From Sphaerobacteraceae bacterium (lineage in GTDB: Bacteria; Chloroflexota; Chloroflexia; Thermomicrobiales; Thermomicrobiaceae), in NCBI GenBank assembly GCA_007695115.1, contig REEK01000132.1:29852-93851 (forward strand): DNA of 64,000 nt, in the 5' to 3' direction. Both the position numbers and the translations under genes were made by a program. A model generated the notes under the pieces. The model searched no databases. It saw only the letters and a program-made list of their open reading frames with translations, and had not been told where the DNA came from. This document shows positions 55,632 to 64,000 of the stretch, piece by piece. Numbering within the stretch: position 1 is the first letter of the stretch; every line of letters begins with the position of its first letter.

Positions 55632-57550
55632 TAGCCCCAGACCGCCTCGTTTTTCAGAAGAATCATTGATAGCGGCGGGAGCTGCAGCTTCAGCGAATGC
55701 TGCCGCCCGTGCCACGGCTCCGGAACCGCTTCCACTCCGCCGTAGTTGCCCTGCCCAGATCCACCGTAGTATTCGGCGTCACTGTTCAGGATCTCGCGCC
55801 AGAAGCCGCCGTCAGGAACACCGATCGTGTAGCCCTCACGTGGCACCGGGGTGAAGTTGAAGACCGCCAGAATGATGTCCGCGGTGCTCTTGCCCATCCG
55901 CAGGAAGCTGAGCACGGAGTTCTCGGCGTCATTGGCGTCCACCCAGGAGAACCCAGCCGGATCGAAATCGAGCTCGTGCAGGGCCGGTTCCGCGCGATAG
56001 ACCCGGTTCAGCTCAGACATCCAGTGCTGAACTCCCTGCTGCAACGGATACTCGAGGAGCTCCCATTGCAGCTGGGAATCATGATCCCACTCCAGTTGCT
56101 GGCCGAACTCGCTCCCCATGAACAGGAGTTTCTTTCCGGGTTGTGCATACATATAGCCGAGAAACGTCCGGAGGTTGGCATGCTTCTGCCAGTCATCACC
56201 GGCCATTTTGTTGATCAGCGAGCCCTTCCCATGCACCACCTCGTCATGTGAGATCGGCAACATGAAGTTCTCAGAGAAGGCGTACATCATCCGGAAACTC
56301 AGGTTCGTGTGATGATAGCGCCGATAAATCGGCTCCCGCTGCACATAGTAGAGGGAGTCGTGCATCCAACCCATGTCCCACTTCATGCCGAAGCCGAGCC
56401 CGCCCACATAGGTCGGTCGGGACACCATTGGCCAGGATGTCGATTCCTCGGCGATCGTCTGCACGTCCGGAACATTCTGGTAGATCACTTCATTGAACCG
56501 GCGCAAGAATTCGATCGCGCGCAGGTTCTCCCGACCGCCATACTCATTCGGAATCCACTCGCCACCCTCACGAGAGTAGTCGAGGTACAGCATCGAGGCC
56601 ACCGCATCCACCCGCAGGCCATCGATATGGAAGGCCTCCAGCCAGTGAAGCGCACTGCTTAGCAGGAAGCTGCGCACCTCGTTGCGGCCGTAATTAAAGA
56701 TGTAGCTCTGCCAGTCAGGGTGGAATCCCTGCCGTGGGTCAGAATGCTCGAAGAGATGAGTGCCGTCGAAGTATCCCAGGCCAAACTCGTCAGTCGGGAA
56801 GTGTGATGGCACCCAGTCGAGAATCACCCCGATCCCGTTCTGATGCAGGGTATCGATCAGATACATGAAATCCTGCGGCGTTCCGTGCCGACTGGTTGGT
56901 GCGAAATAGCCAGTCGTCTGATAGCCCCATGATCCGTAGAAGGGATGCTCGGTAATCGGCAGGAATTCGACGTGGGTAAATCCGAGCCGTTCCACATACT
57001 CCGCCAACTTCGGCGCCAGATCACGGTAGGTCATGAAATTGCCGTCGGGATAACGCATCCAGGACCCGAGATGGACTTCGTAGACGGACATCGGGGCATC
57101 GGGAGCGTTCGCAGCGCCGCGCGCCTTCATCCAGTCTGCATCGTTCCACTCATAGTCGAGATTCCAGACCTTTGAGCCCGTCTTGGGAGGGGTCTCGGTA
57201 TGGATCGCAAACGGATCCGCCTTATCCACCCGGTAGCCGTGGTGCTGAGACTGGATATGATACTTGTAGGCAGCTCCCTGTTCGATTCCGGGAACGAATG
57301 TCGCCCAGATACCGGACTCTCCGAGCAGCGACATCGGGTGGGACTCCTTGTCCCAACCATTGAAATCACCGAAAACGCTGACTGCGCGCGCGTTGGGCGC
57401 CCAGACCGCGAAATGCACCCCAGCCTGCCCATCTCGCTCGATCGGATGTGCCCCGAGGACGGTATGCAGGCGATAGTGAGTGCCCTCGTTGAACAGATAC
57501 AGATCGTGCTCGGTGATGATTGAGTCTTTCAGTTGCATTGTCTGGGTCAC
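55631..57550 (-). CDS. glgB: 1,4-alpha-glucan branching enzyme
   Basis: The 639-residue GH13 enzyme introduces alpha-1,6 branches. It has the CBM48 module (VHFAVWAPNARAVSVFGDFNGWD), the catalytic residues in DGLRVDAVASMLYLDY, IAEESTSWP and SHDEVVHGKG, and the usual C-terminal beta domain. The GTG at 57550 has AAGGAG eight bases upstream, whereas a longer frame from 57592 lacks any site. It lies between treS-maltokinase and treZ. Confidence 0.95.
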   Translation of the reverse strand: MTQTMQLKDSIITEHDLYLFNEGTHYRLHTVLGAHPIERDGQAGVHFAVWAPNARAVSVFGDFNGWDKESHPMSLLGESGIWATFVPGIEQGAAYKYHIQSQHHGYRVDKADPFAIHTETPPKTGSKVWNLDYEWNDADWMKARGAANAPDAPMSVYEVHLGSWMRYPDGNFMTYRDLAPKLAEYVERLGFTHVEFLPITEHPFYGSWGYQTTGYFAPTSRHGTPQDFMYLIDTLHQNGIGVILDWVPSHFPTDEFGLGYFDGTHLFEHSDPRQGFHPDWQSYIFNYGRNEVRSFLLSSALHWLEAFHIDGLRVDAVASMLYLDYSREGGEWIPNEYGGRENLRAIEFLRRFNEVIYQNVPDVQTIAEESTSWPMVSRPTYVGGLGFGMKWDMGWMHDSLYYVQREPIYRRYHHTNLSFRMMYAFSENFMLPISHDEVVHGKGSLINKMAGDDWQKHANLRTFLGYMYAQPGKKLLFMGSEFGQQLEWDHDSQLQWELLEYPLQQGVQHWMSELNRVYRAEPALHELDFDPAGFSWVDANDAENSVLSFLRMGKSTADIILAVFNFTPVPREGYTIGVPDGGFWREILNSDAEYYGGSGQGNYGGVEAVPEPWHGRQHSLKLQLPPLSMILLKNEAVWG

Positions 57551-57631
57551 GCTGGTTTCTCCTTGCTCTTGCTCGACGTCGTTTGCCGGCACCTACAGGT
57601 AACGCAATTCAGATTCCGGGAGCGAAACGGT

Positions 57632-57659
57632 GATCCCCGGACCGCACAGTCCGGGGATC
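57632..57659. terminator. Perfect hairpin between treS-mak and glgB
   Basis: GATCCCCGGAC and GTCCGGGGATC form an 11-pair stem with a six-base loop, 37 bases after the treS-mak stop codon and 82 before the glgB start. No T run follows. It could attenuate or stabilise the transcript between the two genes. Confidence 0.55.
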
Positions 57660-57696
57660 GCGGTCGGATTTCGACTTCAGTGAGCAATCGACACGC

Positions 57697-60600
57697 CTAT
57701 TGCGAGTCGCCGACCAGTTCCCGGATACCCTGAAGTGGGATACCGACCCAGGTCGGCCGGTTGTTCATCTCATAGGCCAGTTCGTAGACGGCCTTTTCGA
57801 GAATATGGACATCCAGCAGCAGGTGCAGATCACCTTCATCTGCTGGAAGAATGTTCGTTCCCTCCGCAGCTTCGAGATATCCCTTGAGGTAGGAACTGGC
57901 CACCCAGACGTACCAGTGGCGAATCCACGGCTCGATATGTTCGGCGTCTTCCTCACGGATAATGCCACTCTGCTGCTGAGTGAACATCGCCGCGTAGGCG
58001 GCGTAATGGAATGAGCGAATCATACCGGCAACATCTCGCAGAGGTGGCCGCTTCAGGCGCCGTTCTCCGATCGACCGGGCTGGCTCACCCTCGAAATCGA
58101 TGATCGTGAAATCCTTACCGGTGAAGAGCACCTGCCCGAGGTGGTAATCGCCATGGGTTCGGGAGCGGATGCCATCGATCCGTTGCTGGATGATCTGCCT
58201 GAGGCGATCCTCGAGCGTCCCCTCGGCTTCCAGCACCTCGTCGGCGAGTGGAATCCACTCTTCCGGCAGCCTGCGGCGCATCCGTCGCAACGATTGCATC
58301 GTCTGGCGGGTGCTGGTTCGCATCGATTGATAGATCGACCGCTGCGAGAAGGTGGTGAACTGCTCCGGAGCGAAGTCTGGATTGGACGCATCCGACGCGA
58401 GCGTCAGGTGCATCTCGGCCGTTCGCTTGCCCAGCAACCAGGCATCGTCGAGATAGGTATCGAAATACTCGTGTGCGTCTTCCGGCGGCTCCTGCCTGGT
58501 CAGGGCCAGCAGATTCTCAGTAGATAGCGCCTGCTGATCCGGGCGATCGTGCACGGTAACCACTCGATCAAAGTACCGACTGAGTGCATCCTGCGTAAAC
58601 GCCCAGGCATCGCCCTCGTTGTTGACGTACTCCAGCAGAATGCCGATGCTCATCGACTCACGGCCGGGACCTTCATACTCCAGCCAGCCCGCGATCGGTG
58701 GGCTATGGTCGAACCCGTTTTCCTGGAGGAATCGACCGATCTCCAGGTCCGGATTGATCCCCGGCTCGATCTTCCGGAAGAGCTTGAGAATAAACTCGTG
58801 CCCATAGATGATCGAGGTGTTGCTCTGCTCCGCACCGGAGATCCGCGGCGGCAGCGGCCCTTCCGCGGTGCTCATAACGTCTCGATAGGTCCGTGTTGTG
58901 TTGGCGACCAGCTGGTTGCCGTTACTGCGAACCCGGCGACGGCGGCCGATCAGATTCAACAGCATCTCGGCGACGGCCGGCTCGAACAACGCATCGAAGA
59001 TCACACCCTCATCGCCACCTCGGACCTTCACGCGGGCCAGGGCAGCCTGTGGCGAATGTTCCAGCAGGTGGCCGGCATGTTCACCGGAGGCGAATGCCAT
59101 CGGGATAGCATAGGATTCCGGGTTGCCTTCGGTGTACTCCACAAGAACCATTGCCAGGAAAACCCCGGCACCAGTGTTATCCAGCGGTATGGCGTCCTTC
59201 ACACGGGCTGACTTGATCACCCGACCCTTCCCGCCGAACCAGCGGCGATCCCGGAGGTAGGCCGGCAACACATCTTCCAGCGAGCCACGTCCGCGTGCGG
59301 TGAGTATTTTCGACCATTCACCAGTGACATTGAGCACAGGCAATGTGCGTTCGCCCGGGGCCGACGTTTCCGGCAGAAGTTCAACTCGCTGTGGCTCCAG
59401 CGAGAACCAGTAGAAAGAGTGCGGCCCAAGGGTAATGAAGTAGGGGGCTTCGGTGATCTCTGGAAACTCGACGCGTCCGAACATCTCCATCGGTACCAGA
59501 CCTTCCCAGCGGGAGAGATCGATATCGACGGCCTGCACGAACCGGGAAAGGTTCGCCAGCACCAGGATGCGCTCGCCATCGTACTCACGAATAAACGCCA
59601 GCACCTTGCGGTTCTCCGGATGCAGGAACTCCAGCGTGCCCTGGCCGAAGGCATGGAAACGCTTGCGCAGGGCGATAAGCCGCTTCATCCACCAGAGCAG
59701 TGAATGCGGGTTGTCCTGCTGCGTTTCAACGTTGACGGCTTCGAAGTGGTACTCCGGATCAACAATCACCGGCAGAAAGAGACGCTGCCGGTTCGCTTTG
59801 GAGAAGCCGGCGTTGCGATCGCTGTTCCACTGCATCGGCGTACGCACGGAGTCGCGATCACCCAGATAGATGTTGTCACCCATGCCGATCTCGTCGCCGT
59901 AGTAGATGACCGGAGTTCCCGGTAGCGACATCAGAAGCCCGTTCATCAGCTCGATCCGGCGCCGGTTATTGCCCAGCAACGGGGCCAGACGGCGGCGAAT
60001 CCCCAGGTTGATCCGCATCTGCGGGTCATGCGCGTAGACGCGATACATATAGTCACGCTCTTCGTCGGTGACCATCTCCAGCGTCAGTTCATCATGGTTC
60101 CTGAGGAAAATTGCCCACTGAGAGTTTTCCGGAATGTCTGGCGTCTGCTCCAGGATGTCGATGATCGGGTAACGATCTTCCATCCGGATGCCCATGAACA
60201 TGCGCGGCATCAGCGGGAAGTGGAAAGACATATGACACTCGTCACCATCACCGAAGTAGGCAACGGCGTCTTCCGGCCACTGGTTGGCTTCAGCCAGAAG
60301 CATCCGGTCTTCATACTTCTCGTCAACGTGTGTCCGGAGCTTCTTCAGAAATTCATGCGTCTCAGGCAGGTTCTCCGAGTTGGTGCCTTCCCGTTCATAG
60401 AGATAGGGGATGGCGTCAAGCCGGAGACCATCCACCCCGGCATCGAACCAGAAATCCATCGCTTTGATAATTTCCGTCTGAACCCGTGGATTATCAAAAT
60501 TGAGGTCGGGCTGATGGGAATAGAACCGATGCCAGAAGTACGCCTTAGCCACCGGATCCCACGTCCAGTTAGAGTGCTCGAAATCCTTGAAGATGATCCG

Positions 60601-61056
60601 GACATCTTCGTACTTCTGGGGAGTGTCGCTCCAGACATAGAAATCTCGATGGGCGCTACCCGGTGGAGCGTTGCGAGCACGCTGGAACCAGGGATGCTGA
60701 TCCGAGGTGTGGTTACAGACGAGCTCGGTAATGACCCGCAGACCGCGTTTGTGCGCCTCTCGTACGAAGCGGCGGAAATCCCGCATCGTCCCGTAGCTCG
60801 GGTGGATCGAAGTGTAATCGGCAATGTCGTAGCCATCATCCTTGAGTGGAGAGGGATAAAACGGCAGTATCCAGATAGCCGTAGCACCCAGATCCTGGAC
60901 GTAGTCGAGTTGCTCGACGAGTCCCCGGAAATCGCCGATTCCGTCATCGTTGCTATCTTTGAACGCCCGGACGTGGAGTTCGTAGATGATGGCGTCCTTG
61001 TACCATGTTGCGTTCGAAACAACGCCGTCTGATTCTCGATTCTCACGGGCAATCAC
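57697..61056 (-). CDS. treS: Trehalose synthase fused to maltokinase
   Basis: The 1119-residue protein joins TreS and Mak (Pep2). The N-terminal GH13 part (WYKDAIIYELHVRAF, GLRLDAIPYLYE, FLRNHDELTL) interconverts trehalose and maltose; the C-terminal half (from about residue 620) is a maltokinase, seen from HGDYHLGQVLFTG and IIDFEGEP, that makes maltose 1-phosphate with ATP. The fusion channels trehalose into maltose 1-phosphate for GlgE. The GTG at 61056 is preceded by GAGGGGG. A family A repeat lies in the 98-base gap to glgE. Confidence 0.95.
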   Translation of the reverse strand: MIARENRESDGVVSNATWYKDAIIYELHVRAFKDSNDDGIGDFRGLVEQLDYVQDLGATAIWILPFYPSPLKDDGYDIADYTSIHPSYGTMRDFRRFVREAHKRGLRVITELVCNHTSDQHPWFQRARNAPPGSAHRDFYVWSDTPQKYEDVRIIFKDFEHSNWTWDPVAKAYFWHRFYSHQPDLNFDNPRVQTEIIKAMDFWFDAGVDGLRLDAIPYLYEREGTNSENLPETHEFLKKLRTHVDEKYEDRMLLAEANQWPEDAVAYFGDGDECHMSFHFPLMPRMFMGIRMEDRYPIIDILEQTPDIPENSQWAIFLRNHDELTLEMVTDEERDYMYRVYAHDPQMRINLGIRRRLAPLLGNNRRRIELMNGLLMSLPGTPVIYYGDEIGMGDNIYLGDRDSVRTPMQWNSDRNAGFSKANRQRLFLPVIVDPEYHFEAVNVETQQDNPHSLLWWMKRLIALRKRFHAFGQGTLEFLHPENRKVLAFIREYDGERILVLANLSRFVQAVDIDLSRWEGLVPMEMFGRVEFPEITEAPYFITLGPHSFYWFSLEPQRVELLPETSAPGERTLPVLNVTGEWSKILTARGRGSLEDVLPAYLRDRRWFGGKGRVIKSARVKDAIPLDNTGAGVFLAMVLVEYTEGNPESYAIPMAFASGEHAGHLLEHSPQAALARVKVRGGDEGVIFDALFEPAVAEMLLNLIGRRRRVRSNGNQLVANTTRTYRDVMSTAEGPLPPRISGAEQSNTSIIYGHEFILKLFRKIEPGINPDLEIGRFLQENGFDHSPPIAGWLEYEGPGRESMSIGILLEYVNNEGDAWAFTQDALSRYFDRVVTVHDRPDQQALSTENLLALTRQEPPEDAHEYFDTYLDDAWLLGKRTAEMHLTLASDASNPDFAPEQFTTFSQRSIYQSMRTSTRQTMQSLRRMRRRLPEEWIPLADEVLEAEGTLEDRLRQIIQQRIDGIRSRTHGDYHLGQVLFTGKDFTIIDFEGEPARSIGERRLKRPPLRDVAGMIRSFHYAAYAAMFTQQQSGIIREEDAEHIEPWIRHWYVWVASSYLKGYLEAAEGTNILPADEGDLHLLLDVHILEKAVYELAYEMNNRPTWVGIPLQGIRELVGDSQ

Positions 61057-61103
61057 AGAAAAACAACCCCCTCATTTATTCGGTCGAATTGAACGGTGTT
61101 CCG

Positions 61104-61144
61104 GCCCCTCTCCCAGCTTTGGGAAAGAGGCCGCGGGTGAGGGC
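61104..61144 (+). repeat. Family A repeat between glgE and treS
   Basis: CCCCTCTCCCA-GCTT-TGGGAAAGAGG followed by CGCGGGTGAGGGC. It overlaps the short gap before the treS-mak start and may affect read-through from glgE. Confidence 0.75.
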
Positions 61145-61154
61145 GATCCCCACC

Positions 61155-63386
61155 CTAGTCGTAATAATCAAAATCCTGCTCGGATCGCATTCGTCGCCGA
61201 ACCCGGAAAATGTGTGCTGGAGAGATAGATGGGTTCAATTCAACGTAGTTGCGAGAACCGTGCCAGAGATAGCTGTGCTCGTTGAGCATATCCTCCAGCA
61301 GGTAGGCATGGTGCTCATCGATATCGAACATCTCCACGGGGAAATCGATCCACCCTGCCTGCGCATGCTGCGGATCCAGATTCACCACCGTCAGGACGAT
61401 GTTGTCCAGCGTGTCGGTGTACTTGGTGTAGGCCAGAATCTGATCGTTATCAACGTTATGGAACGTGATGCTCTGGTTGGATTGGAGCGCCCGGTTCTCA
61501 TGACGGATCCGGTTCACCCGGGCAATGTAATCCTTCAGGCTGCCTGGCTGCTCCAGATCACGTTGCCGGATCTGGTATTTCTCCGAATCGAGATACTCCT
61601 CGGAACCAGGCCAGACCGGTTTGTTCTCGCAGAGCTCGTAGGCCGGACCGTAGATGCCGTAGCTGGCCGTCAACGTGGCCGCCAGGACCAGTCGCTGCAT
61701 GAAGGCTGGCCGCCCATCCATCTGCAGGAACTCGGTGAGAATATCCGGCGTGTTGGGCCAGAAGTTCGGCCGGAAGAACTCCGCCTGCTCCGTCTGGGTG
61801 AGCTCAGTCATATACTCGGCGAGTTCCCAGCCGGTATTTCGCCAGGCGAAGTAGGTGTATGACTGATTGAATCCAAGCTTCGCTAGCTGGTGCATGATCT
61901 TCGGACGAGTGAACGCTTCCGCGAGAAAGATCAGCCCCGGGTGCTCTTTCTTCATCCGGGCAATCACCCATTCCCAGAACCGGAACGATTTGGTGTGCGG
62001 GTTATCCACTCTGAAGATCCGGACACCGAGATCGGCCCAGTAGCGGATGACGCCCTCCAGCTCCAGCCAGAGGTTCTCCCAGTCGTCCGTCTCGAAATCG
62101 AACGGGTAGATGTCCTGATACTTCTTCGGTGGGTTCTCCGCGTACTGAATCGTCCCGTCTGGACGCGCCTTGAACCAGTCAGGATGCTGCCGGACATACG
62201 GATGATCCGGTGCACACTGGTATGCGAGATCGAGCGCGATATCGATTCCCAGATCCCGACCGGTCTCCAGCAGGCGAGTGAAATCCTGCAGTGTGCCGAG
62301 TTCGGGGTGGATCGATTTGTGGCCGCCCTCGTCCGAACCGATCGCCCACGGACTGCCCGGCTCACCCTGATCGTAGTAGAGGGTCGGGTTATCGGCCGGT
62401 GGAGCGGCGTTGTTCGGGCCCTTGCGATGGATGCGGCCGATTGGGTGAATCGGCGGGAAATAGACGACATCGAAGCCCATCTCCGCCAGCCGTGGCAGAA
62501 ACTCCTCGACATCATTGAAGGTGCCGTGTTGTCCTTCTTCCAGCGACATCGAGCGAGGAAACAGCTCGTACCAGGTGCTGAACCGCGCCCGAACCCGATC
62601 GATGGTGATCGCCAGGGCGTTGGATTCTTCCTGAGCAACACCATGCACGTCATCCTGAGCCCCACCCCTTACGTCATCCTGAGTCCTGCCCCCTACGTTA
62701 TCCTGAGCTTGTCGAAGGATCTCGTCTTCCCCTCTCCCAGCATTGGGAGAGGGGTCGGGGGTGAGGGCCGCTCCAGCCGAATCAACAGACCCTACTATTG
62801 GGAGAGCGGCCGGGGGTGAGGGCCGGTACACCGTGGCATACCGTCGCGGCGCCAGGCGAAACATCAACTCACTGAGAAGTGGGTCGAGGCCCACCGAGGC
62901 ATCCTCGCTCGGATCCCGCAAGCGCTGGGCATACGACTGAAGCGCACTCGCCTCGCCACCGGTGGCGTGCTCCACCGCGTCATCGATCAATCGAGCGCCG
63001 ATCTCTCGCTGTAGCGGAATCTCCTGCGGAACCGTGATCGAAGGATCATCCACGGCGGCCAGTCGCTTGGCGAAATCACGACACCAGCCCCGGAAGTGAT
63101 CCACCCAGGCCAGCACCGTGTAGTGAGCCGTGCCGATGGTGCGAACCGTAAACTCGCCAGACCAGCGATCGTTGACCAGCGGAGTCATCGGAACCTCAGC
63201 CCAATCGTGGCCGGGTGATTCCTGATACGACACCACGGCCGAAACCGCATCATGCCCATCGGTATAGACATCGGCTTCCACCCTGACCGACTCGCCCGGC
63301 ACCCGTTTAATCGGAAACCGTCCGCCATCGATCTCCGGCGTCACCCGCTCAATGATCACCCTCGTTCTGCCATCGATACCGTGCAT
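61155..63386 (-). CDS. glgE: Maltose 1-phosphate maltosyltransferase with in-frame repeat insertion
   Basis: The 743-residue enzyme transfers maltose from maltose 1-phosphate to an alpha-1,4-glucan. The N-terminal domain is normal (RVIIERVTPEIDGGRFP), and the catalytic domain carries FRVDNPHTKSFRFW (Asp nucleophile), FLAEAFTRP (acid/base Glu) and SYGIYGPAYEL. Between about residues 189 and 257, homologues would have a short link, but here there are roughly 65-70 extra residues with the units LTPDPSPNAGRG, ILRQAQDN and three tandem repeats of the type TQDDVRGG. At DNA level these are family A and C intergenic repeats (62647-62825) whose combined length keeps the frame. The catalytic domain continues intact after the insert, so the enzyme may still work. 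Start at ATG 63386 with GAGGGTGAG upstream. Confidence 0.9.
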   Translation of the reverse strand: MHGIDGRTRVIIERVTPEIDGGRFPIKRVPGESVRVEADVYTDGHDAVSAVVSYQESPGHDWAEVPMTPLVNDRWSGEFTVRTIGTAHYTVLAWVDHFRGWCRDFAKRLAAVDDPSITVPQEIPLQREIGARLIDDAVEHATGGEASALQSYAQRLRDPSEDASVGLDPLLSELMFRLAPRRYATVYRPSPPAALPIVGSVDSAGAALTPDPSPNAGRGEDEILRQAQDNVGGRTQDDVRGGAQDDVHGVAQEESNALAITIDRVRARFSTWYELFPRSMSLEEGQHGTFNDVEEFLPRLAEMGFDVVYFPPIHPIGRIHRKGPNNAAPPADNPTLYYDQGEPGSPWAIGSDEGGHKSIHPELGTLQDFTRLLETGRDLGIDIALDLAYQCAPDHPYVRQHPDWFKARPDGTIQYAENPPKKYQDIYPFDFETDDWENLWLELEGVIRYWADLGVRIFRVDNPHTKSFRFWEWVIARMKKEHPGLIFLAEAFTRPKIMHQLAKLGFNQSYTYFAWRNTGWELAEYMTELTQTEQAEFFRPNFWPNTPDILTEFLQMDGRPAFMQRLVLAATLTASYGIYGPAYELCENKPVWPGSEEYLDSEKYQIRQRDLEQPGSLKDYIARVNRIRHENRALQSNQSITFHNVDNDQILAYTKYTDTLDNIVLTVVNLDPQHAQAGWIDFPVEMFDIDEHHAYLLEDMLNEHSYLWHGSRNYVELNPSISPAHIFRVRRRMRSEQDFDYYD
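62647..62722 (+). repeat. Family C-related tandem repeat inside glgE
   Basis: ACGTCATCCTGAG-type units begin at 62647, 62671 and 62695, exactly 24 bases apart, and end in CTTGTCGAAGGATCT. On the minus strand each unit encodes eight residues, so the frame of glgE is kept. Confidence 0.85.
62728..62768 (+). repeat. Family A repeat inside glgE
   Basis: CCCCTCTCCCA-GCAT-TGGGAGAGGGG followed by TCGGGGGTGAGGGC, identical in plan to the intergenic copies. It is translated on the minus strand as LTPDPSPNAGRGE. Confidence 0.9.
62794..62825 (+). repeat. Partial family A repeat inside glgE
   Basis: CTATTGGGAGAGCGGC-CGGGGGTGAGGGCCG is the right half of a family A copy, 25 bases after the complete one. 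Its translation gives ALPIVGS. Confidence 0.75.
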
Positions 63387-64000
63387 AAACTCACCCTCAC
63401 TCGCACCCAACACACATAACGTAATCTCTAATAGTAATAGAGACGGCAAATGCCGGGCCACGAGGGTTTGGACTAGCAGGTGAGTCCGGTGTCATCGGCA
63501 ATTGGTCTTTGAACACGACGTGGCCTCGAACTTGCGGAACTGGCGCTACCAGGCCAGCCAGTTACAGACCTCGTCAATCATTTTTGAAGGTGTCGAGAGG
63601 GTGTCGAGTCAACAGACATTTTCGACGGGCACGGATTCGTCGTGCGGTATCTCACACGACTCCATCGTTGCCCGCATATGTCATCAATTCAAGACAGGGA
63701 GCGTATCTTCAATAAGAGGTTGCTCGAGTTCTCGCACCCGGCATTGTTCGCTGCGAACGATTGGAGGGTCCGCTGGCACCACGAACGTGTCATGCTCACC
63801 AGAGCCACAGCGATCAGTTCATCGATGCATTGCGCGAGGGACGCCTGTTGCACATTCCTTAGCAATAGTGTGACGCTCGAATAGCGGCGAGTTCACCGCG
63901 CGAGAACGATACATCAATACGCCACTACACCAAAATATGGTAACGTCGTCAAGTCTAGCCAAATTGTTGCGTAAAGTGGACGTTCTTGATGCGTCACTGG
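63387..64000 (-). other. Region upstream of glgE, no supported gene
   Basis: A small A+T-rich hairpin (TCTCTA/TAGAGA, 63425-63443) lies just upstream of the glgE start, where the cluster promoter should be. Further right, several short frames overlap on the plus strand without recognisable motifs or ribosome sites. One frame ends HSDQFIDALREGRLLHIP at about 63865 and could be a relic of a gene, but I cannot support it. Confidence 0.4.

Noticed and set aside
63502..63884. Plus-strand frames upstream of glgE
   Set aside because: They are Ser/Arg/Cys-rich, overlap each other and lack a ribosome site; no homology could be suggested.
1..64000. tRNA, rRNA, CRISPR arrays and insertion sequences
   Set aside because: I found no tRNA-like cloverleaf words, no regularly spaced repeats with unique spacers, and no transposase. 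The repeats that exist are short palindromes.

Overview
The window is bacterial chromosome with dense genes on both strands and no ribosomal, tRNA or plasmid markers. By eye the G+C content is in the high fifties. Several things suggest a member of the Chloroflexota, probably near Thermomicrobia/Sphaerobacter: many secreted beta-propeller proteins and acidic lipoproteins, secreted modules with a VQYFER-type motif, a GlgE / TreS-maltokinase / GlgB / TreYZ / GH57 cluster, and an iron-sulfur/NrfD fusion subunit. This placement is inference, because no phylogenetic marker gene is present.

Layout. 1-4.7 kb: end of a rhodanese-domain protein, an SRPBCC protein, an alpha/beta hydrolase that seems to lack its catalytic histidine, a DUF4375 protein, a very acidic lipoprotein and an O-methyltransferase. 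4.9-9.5 kb: a two-gene molybdopterin oxidoreductase unit, made of a catalytic subunit without a visible Tat signal and a four-cluster ferredoxin fused to an NrfD membrane anchor. 9.7-21 kb: a block of exported proteins on the minus strand, with two tandem ScyD/ScyE-like propeller proteins (only one has a CHRD domain), a membrane-anchored propeller and three tandem paralogous lipoprotein-like proteins. 21.4-32.7 kb: mixed metabolism (ArsC-type arsenate reductase, class V aminotransferase, BBE-type FAD oxidase, M42 peptidase, URO-D family protein) among more exported propeller proteins and lipoproteins. 32.9-48.4 kb: a tyrosine recombinase, PAP2-like protein, nicotinamidase, a degenerate response regulator, a lipoprotein that looks like an HtrA protease with all three catalytic residues replaced, a polysaccharide-type ABC exporter pair, a BrkB-type membrane protein, a copper chaperone with a CsoR-like operator, a second class V aminotransferase, a type III CoA-transferase, a 38-residue membrane peptide and several small enzymes.

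48.4-63.4 kb is the clearest system, six minus-strand genes in the order glgE, treS-maltokinase, glgB, treZ, GH57/DUF3536 and treY. TreS plus maltokinase turn trehalose into maltose 1-phosphate, GlgE adds it to an alpha-1,4-glucan, GlgB branches the glucan, and TreY/TreZ release trehalose from glucan ends. Together these can form a closed glucan-trehalose cycle; the GH57/DUF3536 protein has no assigned step.

The window is also seeded with short palindromic repeats of at least three families, mostly between genes. The most unusual observation is that glgE carries two of these families inside its reading frame, in phase, where they encode a low-complexity insert of about 65-70 residues just before the catalytic domain.
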